64,000 nt of DNA, from positions 372,001 to 436,000 of the forward strand of contig CANKZR010000001.1 in NCBI GenBank assembly GCA_947488625.1. Direction: 5' to 3'. Positions within the stretch are counted from its first letter, which is position 1; each line of letters opens with the position of its first letter. Under the pieces are notes generated by a model, which saw only the letters and a list, made by a program, of their open reading frames with translations, was not told where the DNA came from and did not search any database. The DNA comes from an uncultured Sphingomonadaceae bacterium (lineage in GTDB: Bacteria; Pseudomonadota; Alphaproteobacteria; Sphingomonadales; Sphingomonadaceae). Below are positions 56,825 through 64,000 of this stretch, piece after piece. The translations under genes were made by a program, and so were the position numbers.

Positions 56825-57868
56825 ATGACATCGCCGCAAAACACCTCGTCCGCCAGCCGCTTTCCCAAGGGCGGCCAGGCCTTCCCGCACCGCGACCTGA
56901 TCGGCATTTCGTCGCTGGAACGGCACGAAATTCTCTACCTGCTGGCAGAGGCCGAGCAGTACGTGGCGTTCAACCGCCAGGCGGCGAAGCAGTCGGAACA
57001 ACTGGCGGGTCTGACGATCATCAACGCCTTCTTCGAAAATTCCACCCGCACGCTGCTGTCATTCGAGATCGCAGGCAAGCGACTGGGGGCAGACGTGGTG
57101 AACATGTATGCCGCGCAGTCCAGCGTGAAAAAGGGCGAGACGCTGATCGATACCGCCATGACGCTCAACGCCATGCATGCCGATGCCATCGTGATCCGCC
57201 ACGGCAGCAGCGGTGCGGTGGGGTTGATTGCAAGCAAGGTGGATTGCCCGGTGCTCAACGCTGGCGACGGACAGCATGAACATCCCACTCAGGCCTTGCT
57301 GGATGCGCTGGCGCTGCGCCACAGGCTGCACGCGCTGGGTGATAATGCTGAGGATTTCACCGGCCTGACTGTGACGATATGCGGCGATATCCTGCACAGC
57401 CGCGTCGCCCGTTCCAACATTCTGTGCCTGCAAGCGATGGGCGCTTCTGTTCGCTTGTGCGCGCCGCCCGCGCTGATGCCTGCCGGGATCGAGCGGATGG
57501 GAGGGCAGGCTTTCCACGATTTCGATGCCGCCCTGAAAGATACGGACGTGGTGATGATGCTGCGACTGCAAAGCGAACGGATGGATGGCCAGTTCATTCC
57601 CAGCCCGCGCGAATATCGCCACCTCTATGGCCTGACGCCGGAGCGGCTCGCGCTGGCAAAGCCCGAAGCCATCGTCATGCATCCCGGCCCGATGAACCGC
57701 GGTGTGGAGATCGACAGCGCCGTAGCGGACATGGGCGACCGGGCCATCATCAATTCTCAGGTAGAAATGGGCGTCGCCATTCGCATGGCCAGTCTCGATA
57801 TCCTGACCCGCAAGGCTCGCGGGGTGCCGGGCTGGCGCCAGGACGAGCGCGGCGGGGACTGGGTATGA
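56825..57868 (+). CDS. pyrB: Aspartate carbamoyltransferase PyrB
   Basis: Transfers carbamoyl phosphate to aspartate, the committed step of pyrimidine synthesis. 347 residues with the carbamoyl-phosphate loop [23 protein letters not shown] and [11 protein letters not shown]. The N-terminal extension [17 protein letters not shown] is typical of type I ATCases that form dodecamers with a dihydroorotase homologue. The next gene encodes such a homologue, coupled by ATGA overlap. No pyrI is present. Confidence 0.96.
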   Translation: MTSPQNTSSASRFPKGGQAFPHRDLIGISSLERHEILYLLAEAEQYVAFNRQAAKQSEQLAGLTIINAFFENSTRTLLSFEIAGKRLGADVVNMYAAQSSVKKGETLIDTAMTLNAMHADAIVIRHGSSGAVGLIASKVDCPVLNAGDGQHEHPTQALLDALALRHRLHALGDNAEDFTGLTVTICGDILHSRVARSNILCLQAMGASVRLCAPPALMPAGIERMGGQAFHDFDAALKDTDVVMMLRLQSERMDGQFIPSPREYRHLYGLTPERLALAKPEAIVMHPGPMNRGVEIDSAVADMGDRAIINSQVEMGVAIRMASLDILTRKARGVPGWRQDERGGDWV

Positions 57869-59100
57869 AGCAGATGCGCCCCCTCACGATCACCGGTGGA
57901 ACGCTGGTTACGCCAGAAGGCCCTGTACAAGGCGCGCTACGCGCCAACGATTGCATGATCGCTGCCGTCGGCGGCGATGCCATGCCGCAGGACGGCGACG
58001 AGATCATGGACGCAAGGGGCATGCTGGTCGTGCCCGGTATCGTCGATCTTGGCGTGTTCGCGATAGACAAGCCTGCATTCCATTTCGGCGGCATCACGCG
58101 CGCAGGTCTGATGCCGGATCTCTCGCCGCCGCTGGACTACCCTGCACGGGTGCGTTTCGTGGCGCAAAGCGGCAAGCCGGACCTGTGGGTCCACCCCCTG
58201 GCCGGGGCGACGAAAGGGCTGAATGGCGATCAGCTGGCAGAAATCGCGCTTATGCGAGAGGCTGGCGCGAAGGCCATCGCCACCGGGCGCAGATGGATCG
58301 GCGACAGCGGTTTGATGCTTCGCCTCCTGCAATATGCCGCCATGCTGGACATGGTCGTCGTTATCCATGCCGAGGACGGTGGAATTGCCGGAAATGCTGC
58401 TGCCACGGCTAGCGAAATGGCAACCCGACTAGGCCTGCCTAGCGCTCCGAAAGAGGCAGAGACCCTGGCGCTGGCGCGTGACATCGCTCTTGCCGAGATG
58501 AGCGGTGCACGAATCCATGCACGGCAGGTAACGACGCGCGCGGGCCTTCAACTGGTGCGGCAGGCTAAGAAACGCGGCGTTGCCATCACGGCGGGCGTCA
58601 CGCCCGCGCATTTCATGCTGTCCGACCTGGCATTGGGCGATTATCGCACCTTTACCCGCCTCTCGCCCCCGCTGCGCGAGGAGGATGACCGGCAGGCCGT
58701 GATAGAGGCGATTGGCGATGGTACGATCGATGTTATTGCCAGCGGTCACGATCCGCGCGGTCCCGAAGACAAGAACCTGCCTTTCGCCGACGCTGCACCC
58801 GGCATGGCGGGCGCAGAAACGCTGCTGGCGATGGTTCTGACACTGGTGCGCGATGAGGTGATCGACATGGGCCGCGCCTTCGATCTTCTTGCCCGCAATC
58901 CGGCAAGGGTGCTGGGGGTCGAGGCGGGATCGCTGGAACCGGGAAAAGAGGCGGATATCGCCCTGCTCGATCCGCAAGCGCCATGGCTCGTCGATTCACG
59001 CGAGATGGCGGCTGCGGCAGGCAACACTCCTTTCGACCGGCAACCCGTGCAAGGCCGGGTAACAGCGCTGTGGAAGGGCGGGGTACAAATTGCGCTTTGA
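57865..59100 (+). CDS. Dihydroorotase-like protein without metal site (PyrC'/PyrX type)
   Basis: 411-residue dihydroorotase homologue that has lost key catalytic residues. The first metal motif DxHxH reads DLGVF at 61-65, and the catalytic Asp segment ATDHAPH is ASGHDPRG (292-299, Asp to Gly). Other positions such as the histidines in VIHAED and RIHARQ are retained. Such inactive partners stabilise type I aspartate transcarbamoylases in Pseudomonas. It overlaps pyrB by 4 bases (ATGA). An active dihydroorotase must be elsewhere. The SDR gene downstream overlaps its 3' end. Confidence 0.88.
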   Translation: MKQMRPLTITGGTLVTPEGPVQGALRANDCMIAAVGGDAMPQDGDEIMDARGMLVVPGIVDLGVFAIDKPAFHFGGITRAGLMPDLSPPLDYPARVRFVAQSGKPDLWVHPLAGATKGLNGDQLAEIALMREAGAKAIATGRRWIGDSGLMLRLLQYAAMLDMVVVIHAEDGGIAGNAAATASEMATRLGLPSAPKEAETLALARDIALAEMSGARIHARQVTTRAGLQLVRQAKKRGVAITAGVTPAHFMLSDLALGDYRTFTRLSPPLREEDDRQAVIEAIGDGTIDVIASGHDPRGPEDKNLPFADAAPGMAGAETLLAMVLTLVRDEVIDMGRAFDLLARNPARVLGVEAGSLEPGKEADIALLDPQAPWLVDSREMAAAAGNTPFDRQPVQGRVTALWKGGVQIAL

Positions 59101-59851
59101 TTTCACCGGCAAGCGCGCACTGGTGACGGGCGCAGCGTCCGGGATTGGCGCTGCAGTTGCAAAGGCGCTGGCGCAGGCAGGTGTAATGCATCTGGTGCTG
59201 GTCGATCTCGACGAGGCGCGTCTCGAGGCGATGAACCTGTCTTGCGATGTCTCGCTGCAAGCAGGCGACGTGGCGGACGAAGCCTTGTGGGACCGCATCG
59301 AAAAAGAGGGCGGGGCGCTGGATATTGCCTTCCTGAATGCCGGAATTGCAGGAACGCCGGCACCATTCGCCAAACTGAGTTTCGATGACTGGCGCAAGGT
59401 CATCTCGGTCAATCTGAATGGGATGTTCCTTTCACTGCGCTGCGCCATGCGGCAGGCAAACGACGCGGCGGCCATCGCGCTTACCGCATCGGTTGCGGGG
59501 GCGAAGGCGGAACCGGGTATCGGGCCTTATGGTGCTTCGAAGGCAGGGGTGATGCAGATGGCGAAGATTGCCGCCAAGGAAGGCGCGCCGCGCCGCATTC
59601 GCGTGAACGCCATTGCGCCGGGCGGTGTCGACACCGCCATCTGGGACGACGTGCCCTTTTTCGAGAACCTGCTGGCCGAGCATCAGGGCGACCGCGCGAC
59701 AGCAATTGCCGAGATGGCGCAGGCAGCCACTCCGATGGGTCGATTCCAGACTGCCGACGAAATCGCGCAGCAGGTGCTGTTTCTGCTCTCCGAGGCATCC
59801 GGCACGATTACCGGCGCGACGCTCGTCAGCGACGGCGGATATTCGCTCTAG
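59090..59851 (+). CDS. SDR family NAD(P)-dependent oxidoreductase
   Basis: 253-residue short-chain dehydrogenase. The cofactor motif is TGAASGIG (GxxxGxG) near the start, NAG at about 82-84, catalytic Ser in ALTASVAG and YGASK (YxxxK), ending TGATLVSDGGYSL. Substrate unknown. The TTG start at 59090 overlaps the dihydroorotase-like gene by 11 bases, so it is translated as part of the pyrB operon; a metabolic link to pyrimidines is not evident. Strong terminator downstream. Confidence 0.88.
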   Translation: MRFDFTGKRALVTGAASGIGAAVAKALAQAGVMHLVLVDLDEARLEAMNLSCDVSLQAGDVADEALWDRIEKEGGALDIAFLNAGIAGTPAPFAKLSFDDWRKVISVNLNGMFLSLRCAMRQANDAAAIALTASVAGAKAEPGIGPYGASKAGVMQMAKIAAKEGAPRRIRVNAIAPGGVDTAIWDDVPFFENLLAEHQGDRATAIAEMAQAATPMGRFQTADEIAQQVLFLLSEASGTITGATLVSDGGYSL

Positions 59852-59876
59852 CGCGTGAAGCCGGTGTTCAAAAGAA

Positions 59877-59920
59877 AACCCCTCCCCGCATGATCACGGA
59901 GAGGGGTTATCGTTTTCTTT
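59877..59920. terminator. Bidirectional terminator after the SDR gene
   Basis: Inverted repeat AACCCCTC (59877-59884) with GAGGGGTT (59901-59908), preceded by AAAAGA and followed by CGTTTTCTTTC. It serves the pyrB operon on the plus strand and the SPOR gene on the minus strand, whose stop is at 59933. Confidence 0.8.
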
Positions 59921-59932
59921 CTGCGAAACGAC

Positions 59933-61375
59933 CTAGCGGCGTGCGAAGCGGACCCCGTTGTCCACCGCGCCGGGCAGGGGCGTTGCCGCGGCCCAACTGA
60001 TGCAGCCTTCGCCAGACGACGAACTGTTCACGCTGGCGCACATGGATCGGCTGGATGCGACGTTGAAGCCGCCGGCCGATACGCGCCAGTACCGCTTGCC
60101 GCGCACCAGAGCCTGCGTGATCACCATTTCGTGATCGGCAAGCTCGGGGTGACGGCTGACATAGATACCCCAGGCACGGCGTGCACCTTGCTCACTGGAG
60201 AAACTGCCAAGTTGTACCAGATGCGTGGGATTGGACACCGGACCGCTTGCGGCGACGCGAACCGGCGCCGGTGCTGCTGTCGTACGTTCGGCAACCTCGC
60301 GGCGCTGTGTCGGCAGTGTGGCGGGGCGCGGTGCGGCAGCGCTGGGTTCGGCCCTGACGGCCTGTACCGACGGGACCGGTTGTACAACTGGTGAGGACGC
60401 AAACCGCGATGCATCCGTCGCAACGTTCGACAGGTCCGTCGTGGCAGGCGCGTCGGCCGCGAAAGCCTCCGCAAAATTCACCGCCGGTGCGGCTTGCGCA
60501 GACTGGTACCGGTTGATGCTGGCTGCGGGCGCTTCTGCGGCCGGCAATTCACCGGCGCCATCGGTGCGGACAGGCGCGTTTACCGCAAGTTCGGGCTGGG
60601 CCGGTTCGGTTGTGGCGCTCGCCTCAGCTGCGAATTGCTCGTCCAGCGGGTGATTGGCGAGCGCCAGGTGCATGGGCTGGCCAGCGTCACGCACGTTGGC
60701 GGGCACGCCCAGCAATCCGGCAACGCGGTGCTGGTAGGCTTCGGCATGGGTAAGCTGCGCCCATTCCTGCATACGCGCCCCAACCTGGTCGGCAGGCACA
60801 TCCTGCGCCACCATCAGACGGGCATCGCGCCAGCGACCGGCAACGGCATAAGCGTAGGCTAGGTTCTGGCGAACCTTGACCGTGTTCTGACCCTGGCGAA
60901 CGGCATTGGTTAGAATATGGATGCCGCGCTCCGGCTCTCCGGCCAGCGCGTAGGCGAGGCCCAGATCGGCGGCGGCAATTTCGCCTTCCCAATCACGCAG
61001 CAGCGAAGATGCTTCGGCGAAACGCCCCTCGCCGGTGAGGGCAAGTGCGAGGCTGAGTGCGGCGCGCGGACTGTTGTCGCCCAGCGCCATGGCATCCTGG
61101 AATGTCGTTGCGGCAGAGGCGAAGCGCCCTTCTTCAAGATAGGCGTTGCCCAGCACCTGACGGTAGGCGGCGTTTCGTGGCTCTGCCGTAACGGCCAGTT
61201 CTGCGTGCTGGATGGCCTGGCTGGTATGGCCGCGGGTGAGCGCCTGCTGCGCATCGGCGGCTGCAACGGCAGCGCGTGGTGCAGGCGCACCTGCGCAACC
61301 AGTCAGCAGAACGGCCGCCATGGCGGTTGAAATGCCCAGGCCGATCATCGGATTGCGCTTGTCCTTGCGGTTCAT
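59933..61375 (-). CDS. TPR and SPOR domain lipoprotein
   Basis: 480 residues. Lipoprotein signal with lipobox LLTGC at residues 23-27, TPR-like helical repeats (about 35-210), a long Ala/Pro/Val-rich linker, and a C-terminal SPOR domain (about 385-465, HLVQLGSFSSEQGARRAWGIY). SPOR domains bind denuded peptidoglycan at division sites. It starts 15 bases after the RHH-like gene's stop; ATG at 61375 has AAGGGGAA. Probably an envelope protein acting at the septum. Confidence 0.87.
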   Translation of the reverse strand: MNRKDKRNPMIGLGISTAMAAVLLTGCAGAPAPRAAVAAADAQQALTRGHTSQAIQHAELAVTAEPRNAAYRQVLGNAYLEEGRFASAATTFQDAMALGDNSPRAALSLALALTGEGRFAEASSLLRDWEGEIAAADLGLAYALAGEPERGIHILTNAVRQGQNTVKVRQNLAYAYAVAGRWRDARLMVAQDVPADQVGARMQEWAQLTHAEAYQHRVAGLLGVPANVRDAGQPMHLALANHPLDEQFAAEASATTEPAQPELAVNAPVRTDGAGELPAAEAPAASINRYQSAQAAPAVNFAEAFAADAPATTDLSNVATDASRFASSPVVQPVPSVQAVRAEPSAAAPRPATLPTQRREVAERTTAAPAPVRVAASGPVSNPTHLVQLGSFSSEQGARRAWGIYVSRHPELADHEMVITQALVRGKRYWRVSAGGFNVASSRSMCASVNSSSSGEGCISWAAATPLPGAVDNGVRFARR

Positions 61376-61389
61376 CGGAAAATTCCCCT

Positions 61390-61869
61390 TCAGCCCTTGG
61401 TCTTGTTGCCCGCGAGATGCGCGGCGATGGAATCGAGTTCCGGTATGTCTTGCAAAAAGCGATCGAGCGCCTCGGTCACCAGTTGTTGCGCGCTGCATGC
61501 CTGCATCGTGCTGGCAAGCCGCAGTTTCAGATGACGTTCCATGTCGAGGCGCAGCGTGAATGCCGCGCGGCGTCCTTTTGCAATAGCCGACTGGCGCTGC
61601 CTGTTTGGCAGGCCCAGCGAAACAGGCGTTCGCTTGTGCGCGACATCGTTGGCCACGTGGAGTTGAACCACCTGGTCATCATCGCCCATGTCGTTCCAGC
61701 CGAGATCGGACTGGCTCTCGGCCAGATCATCGAAGTCGTCACCCAGTTCGGCGACACGGTCGTTCTGCGTTAGCTGGGCGCGCATGGCAGGCTTGGCCGT
61801 ACCCTTGCGTGCCAGCAGCATCGGGCCGAGCGAGGCAAATTCAGCGCTATCCGTCATCATGCTACCCAT
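61390..61869 (-). CDS. Ribbon-helix-helix-like ParA partner protein
   Basis: 159 residues. The C-terminal 50 residues read as beta strand (AAFTLRLD), helix (MERHLKLRLASTMQAC) and helix (SAQQLVTEALDRFLQ), an RHH-like fold. The N-terminus holds a conserved basic peptide LGPMLLARKGTAKPAMR, reminiscent of the short Arg/Lys stimulator peptides of ParB-type proteins. Starts are GTG 61872 and ATG 61869 (overlapping the parA stop); 61869 is chosen. Function inferred: a cargo adaptor or ParA regulator. Confidence 0.6.
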   Translation of the reverse strand: MGSMMTDSAEFASLGPMLLARKGTAKPAMRAQLTQNDRVAELGDDFDDLAESQSDLGWNDMGDDDQVVQLHVANDVAHKRTPVSLGLPNRQRQSAIAKGRRAAFTLRLDMERHLKLRLASTMQACSAQQLVTEALDRFLQDIPELDSIAAHLAGNKTKG

Positions 61870-62591
61870 CACTGCGCCACACGGCGGCCAAAGCCTCCGC
61901 CCTGCGCACGGGCCGCGCCGTTGGCCTGCGCCGCCTTGCTGCCGGGGGTGGCGAAAACGGTACGACGGAAGTTCTTTTCAAGGCGGTCAGCTACGTAGTG
62001 CCACAAGGCCGTGACTTCCTGCGCGCTGCGACCTTCGGGATCGATTTCCATCACCGTGCGGCCATCGATCATCGAGGCAGCGAAATCGGTGCGATGATGG
62101 ACGGTGATCGGGGCGACGGTGCCGTGCTGCGACAGGGCCACAGCGGCTTCCGATGTAATCTTGGCCTTTGGCGTTGCGCCGTTGACCACGAAGATCAGCG
62201 GTTTGCCAGCGCGTTCGCACAGGTCGACCGTTGCGCCAACGGCGCGCAAATCGTGCGGGCTGGGACGGGTGGGCACCACCATCAGTTCCGCTACCGAGAT
62301 TACCGACTGGATAGCCATGGTGATGGCGGGCGGCGTATCGATAACGGCCAGCTTGAACCCTTGCTGCCGCAGTATCGCGAGGTCATTCGCGAGGCGGGCA
62401 ACCGTGGTCTGGGCGAAAGCGGGAAATTCCGCCTCACGCTCGTTCCACCAATCTGCAAGCGACCCTTGCGGATCGATATCGATAAGCACAACCGGGCCGG
62501 CGCCAGCGCGCTGCGCCTGGACAGCGAGGTGTCCGGATAGGGTTGTCTTTCCAGAACCACCCTTCTGCGATGCCAATGCTAAAACGCGCAA
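61869..62591 (-). CDS. Orphan ParA-family ATPase
   Basis: 240 residues with the deviant Walker A KGGSGKTT, LIDIDPQGSLADWW (Walker A' region) and VIDTPPAITM (Walker B). It lacks a ParB partner and an HTH. TTG at 62591 is chosen since GGGGGA lies 6 bases ahead. Orphan ParAs position cargos such as chemosensory clusters, carboxysomes or plasmid partition complexes on the nucleoid. Here it is coupled to an RHH-like protein and a SPOR lipoprotein. Confidence 0.85.
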   Translation of the reverse strand: MRVLALASQKGGSGKTTLSGHLAVQAQRAGAGPVVLIDIDPQGSLADWWNEREAEFPAFAQTTVARLANDLAILRQQGFKLAVIDTPPAITMAIQSVISVAELMVVPTRPSPHDLRAVGATVDLCERAGKPLIFVVNGATPKAKITSEAAVALSQHGTVAPITVHHRTDFAASMIDGRTVMEIDPEGRSAQEVTALWHYVADRLEKNFRRTVFATPGSKAAQANGAARAQGGGFGRRVAQ

Positions 62592-62867
62592 GGCTATTCC
62601 CCCTAAAGCAAGCGACCCGACCAAGTCTCAATTACGGGCCTTCGCCTAAGGACTTCGCAGACTACCCTTTATTTTGAGTTAATTTGCAGGTTGGGTCGCG
62701 CTGCTTTTTTCAACCCGATGCGCAGGGTCGGTGGCCACCAATCCTTGCGAACGCGGCGGTTCTGGCGGCACGCTGATGCAAAATAAAGGCCACCGATAAA
62801 CGCTTTGCTAATGGCCTGTTTACTATGGCAACGTGCACCGGGCTTAACAGGGAACGTGAGTGTAACG
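62592..62867. other. Divergent intergenic region between the orphan parA and the Sel1/SPOR gene
   Basis: 276 bases with promoters for both directions expected; an AT-rich stretch lies near 62665-62690. No small gene or RNA was recognised. Confidence 0.5.
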
Positions 62868-64000
62868 ATGGCTTACCGCAAGAACTCCGTAATTTCGAAG
62901 ACTGCCGGCTTGCTGGCCATGCTCACTCTTGCCGCACCTTTGGGCGCAACGGTACGCGACGGTGTGGATGCATGGTCGCGCGGCGACTATGCCGCCGCGG
63001 TTGCCGAATGGCAGGGCCCGGCGGCGCAGGGCGATCCCGATGCCTTGTTCAACATGGGGCAGGCCTATCGCCTCGGTCGCGGAGTGCCGCAGGATATGGA
63101 ACAGGCAGAGCAGCTATATCTTGCAGCGGCGCAAGCGGGCCACGTGCAGGCGGCCGATACCTATGGGCTCATGCTGTTCCAGGACGGTCGCCGAGCGGAC
63201 GCGTTGCCCTACGTGCAGGCCGCCTCGCGCCGGGGAGATCCGCGCGCCCAGTACCTGATCGGCATTGCCCATTTCAATGGCGACCTCGTGGAGCGTGACT
63301 GGGAGCGGGCCTACGCCCTGCTTTCCCTGGCCAACGGTGCGGGGCTGCCGCAGGCGGGACCGGCAATCCAGCAGATGGATGCTCATATTCCGATCGAGCA
63401 GCGCCAGGCTGCAGTTGCGCTGTCCCGGCAGATCGAACTGGAGGCGGAGCAGGCACGGTCGGTGCAATTGACCGCTGCCGATCTTTCGGCGCCTGATACG
63501 GTTCTCGCACAGCAAGAGGCTACGGCGCAGGAGCTTCCGGCGCCGCAACGTCCGGTCGCACAAGGCCCTGCCGTAGCACAAGGCGGGTCGGGGACTGTTC
63601 AATCGGTAGCGGTATCGCCATCGGTAGCGGCCGCGCGCGATGCGGTTGTGCAGGCGCGCGAGGCCACCGGAACTGAGGACCCCGCGCAGGCAGGGGCAAG
63701 CTATGCGCGCGGCGCAGGCACTGCACCGGTGACACGGCCAGCGCCCATGGAAGTTGCCGTCGCGCCGACACCGTCTGCGCAACCATCAAATGCGCAAGCC
63801 GCGTCCGCGCAGGCAGTTGCAGGCACCGAAGGACCGTGGCGCGTACAGCTGGGCGCGTTTGGCGTTCCGGGCAACGCGGAACGGCTTTGGGACAGGCTTT
63901 CGGGTCGTCCGGAGCTGGCCGGGCGGGAGCGGTTGCTGCTTCCAACCGGCCGTGTCATCCGGCTTCAGGCCGCGGGTTTCGCGACGAGGGCACAAGCGCA
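62868..64000 (+). CDS. Sel1-repeat and SPOR domain periplasmic protein (3' end outside window)
   Basis: 377 codons visible. A signal peptide (about 1-27, ending AAPLGAT), then Sel1-like TPRs (about 28-190, for example GDPDALFNMGQAYRLGRGVPQDMEQA), a Gln/Ala/Pro-rich linker, and the start of a SPOR domain (about 325 onward, WRVQLGAFGVPGNAERLWDRL). It is a paralogue in design of the SPOR lipoprotein at 59933, on the other side of the parA pair. Shine-Dalgarno is weak (GTGAG 8 bases ahead). The reading frame is intact up to the window edge. Function: probable septal peptidoglycan-binding protein. Confidence 0.8.
   Translation, partial: MAYRKNSVISKTAGLLAMLTLAAPLGATVRDGVDAWSRGDYAAAVAEWQGPAAQGDPDALFNMGQAYRLGRGVPQDMEQAEQLYLAAAQAGHVQAADTYGLMLFQDGRRADALPYVQAASRRGDPRAQYLIGIAHFNGDLVERDWERAYALLSLANGAGLPQAGPAIQQMDAHIPIEQRQAAVALSRQIELEAEQARSVQLTAADLSAPDTVLAQQEATAQELPAPQRPVAQGPAVAQGGSGTVQSVAVSPSVAAARDAVVQAREATGTEDPAQAGASYARGAGTAPVTRPAPMEVAVAPTPSAQPSNAQAASAQAVAGTEGPWRVQLGAFGVPGNAERLWDRLSGRPELAGRERLLLPTGRVIRLQAAGFATRAQA

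Overview
This 64 kb window is a GC-rich, densely packed chromosomal segment of an alphaproteobacterium. Several features point to Sphingomonadales, probably an Erythrobacteraceae-like member: a PhyR/EcfG-type general stress response, an RcdA/DUF1465 homologue, DUF465 proteins, an Entner-Doudoroff operon, large TonB-dependent receptors, and a TPR-sulfotransferase next to one of the receptors. The taxonomic placement is inferred from gene content only. No phage, IS element, integrase or CRISPR array was seen. The one RNA gene found is tRNA-Val(CAC).

Layout. 1-3.6 kb: fatty acid desaturase (cut by the window edge), a GNAT-like protein, a single-domain response regulator and phyR; the last two each have an EcfG-type promoter (GGAAC-N16/17-CGTT). 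3.6-9.2 kb: MATE exporter, an orphan [2Fe-2S] subunit of a molybdenum hydroxylase, a Fur-controlled TonB receptor with no AUG start, an ArsC-like protein and a membrane protein. 9.3-15.4 kb: lipB, a small lipoprotein, an EamA transporter, DUF2254, nadA and a BCCT transporter. 15.8-25.3 kb: TonB receptor plus TPR-sulfotransferase, a CsaA-like protein, MFS transporter, DUF4230, MBL-fold hydrolase and glpK. 25.3-32.8 kb: rcdA, two divergent DUF465 genes, ptsP, a RodZ-like gene, cpoB, tilS and an L,D-transpeptidase. 32.9-40.5 kb: a tight zwf-edd-glk-eda-PEPC-like operon with a LacI-type palindrome upstream. 40.6-54.4 kb: transglutaminase, YjbQ, AlkB, an amidohydrolase pair, a DUF892 stress protein, rimO, a K+ channel, surE-serS, a sulfotransferase and an arsR-arsC-acr3 operon. 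54.6-64 kb: tRNA-Val, sppA, pyrB with a pseudo-dihydroorotase and an SDR, then a SPOR/TPR lipoprotein, an RHH-like protein and an orphan ParA, with a divergent Sel1/SPOR gene cut by the window end.

How it fits together. Three systems stand out. (i) General stress response: phyR, a FAT-GUY-like single-domain regulator and a DUF892 ferritin-like gene each have an EcfG-type promoter, so the regulators appear to be under their own sigma factor. (ii) Central carbon: glucose 6-phosphate is routed through the Entner-Doudoroff pathway by one operon. Its last gene has the PEP carboxylase fold but lacks several catalytic residues, so it may be a pseudoenzyme or have a new activity. (iii) An orphan ParA is coupled to an RHH-like partner and flanked by two SPOR-domain proteins, which suggests ATPase-driven positioning of something linked to the cell envelope or septum.

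Several genes pair an active enzyme with a relative that has lost metal ligands (pyrB with a pseudo-dihydroorotase, and the amidohydrolase pair).
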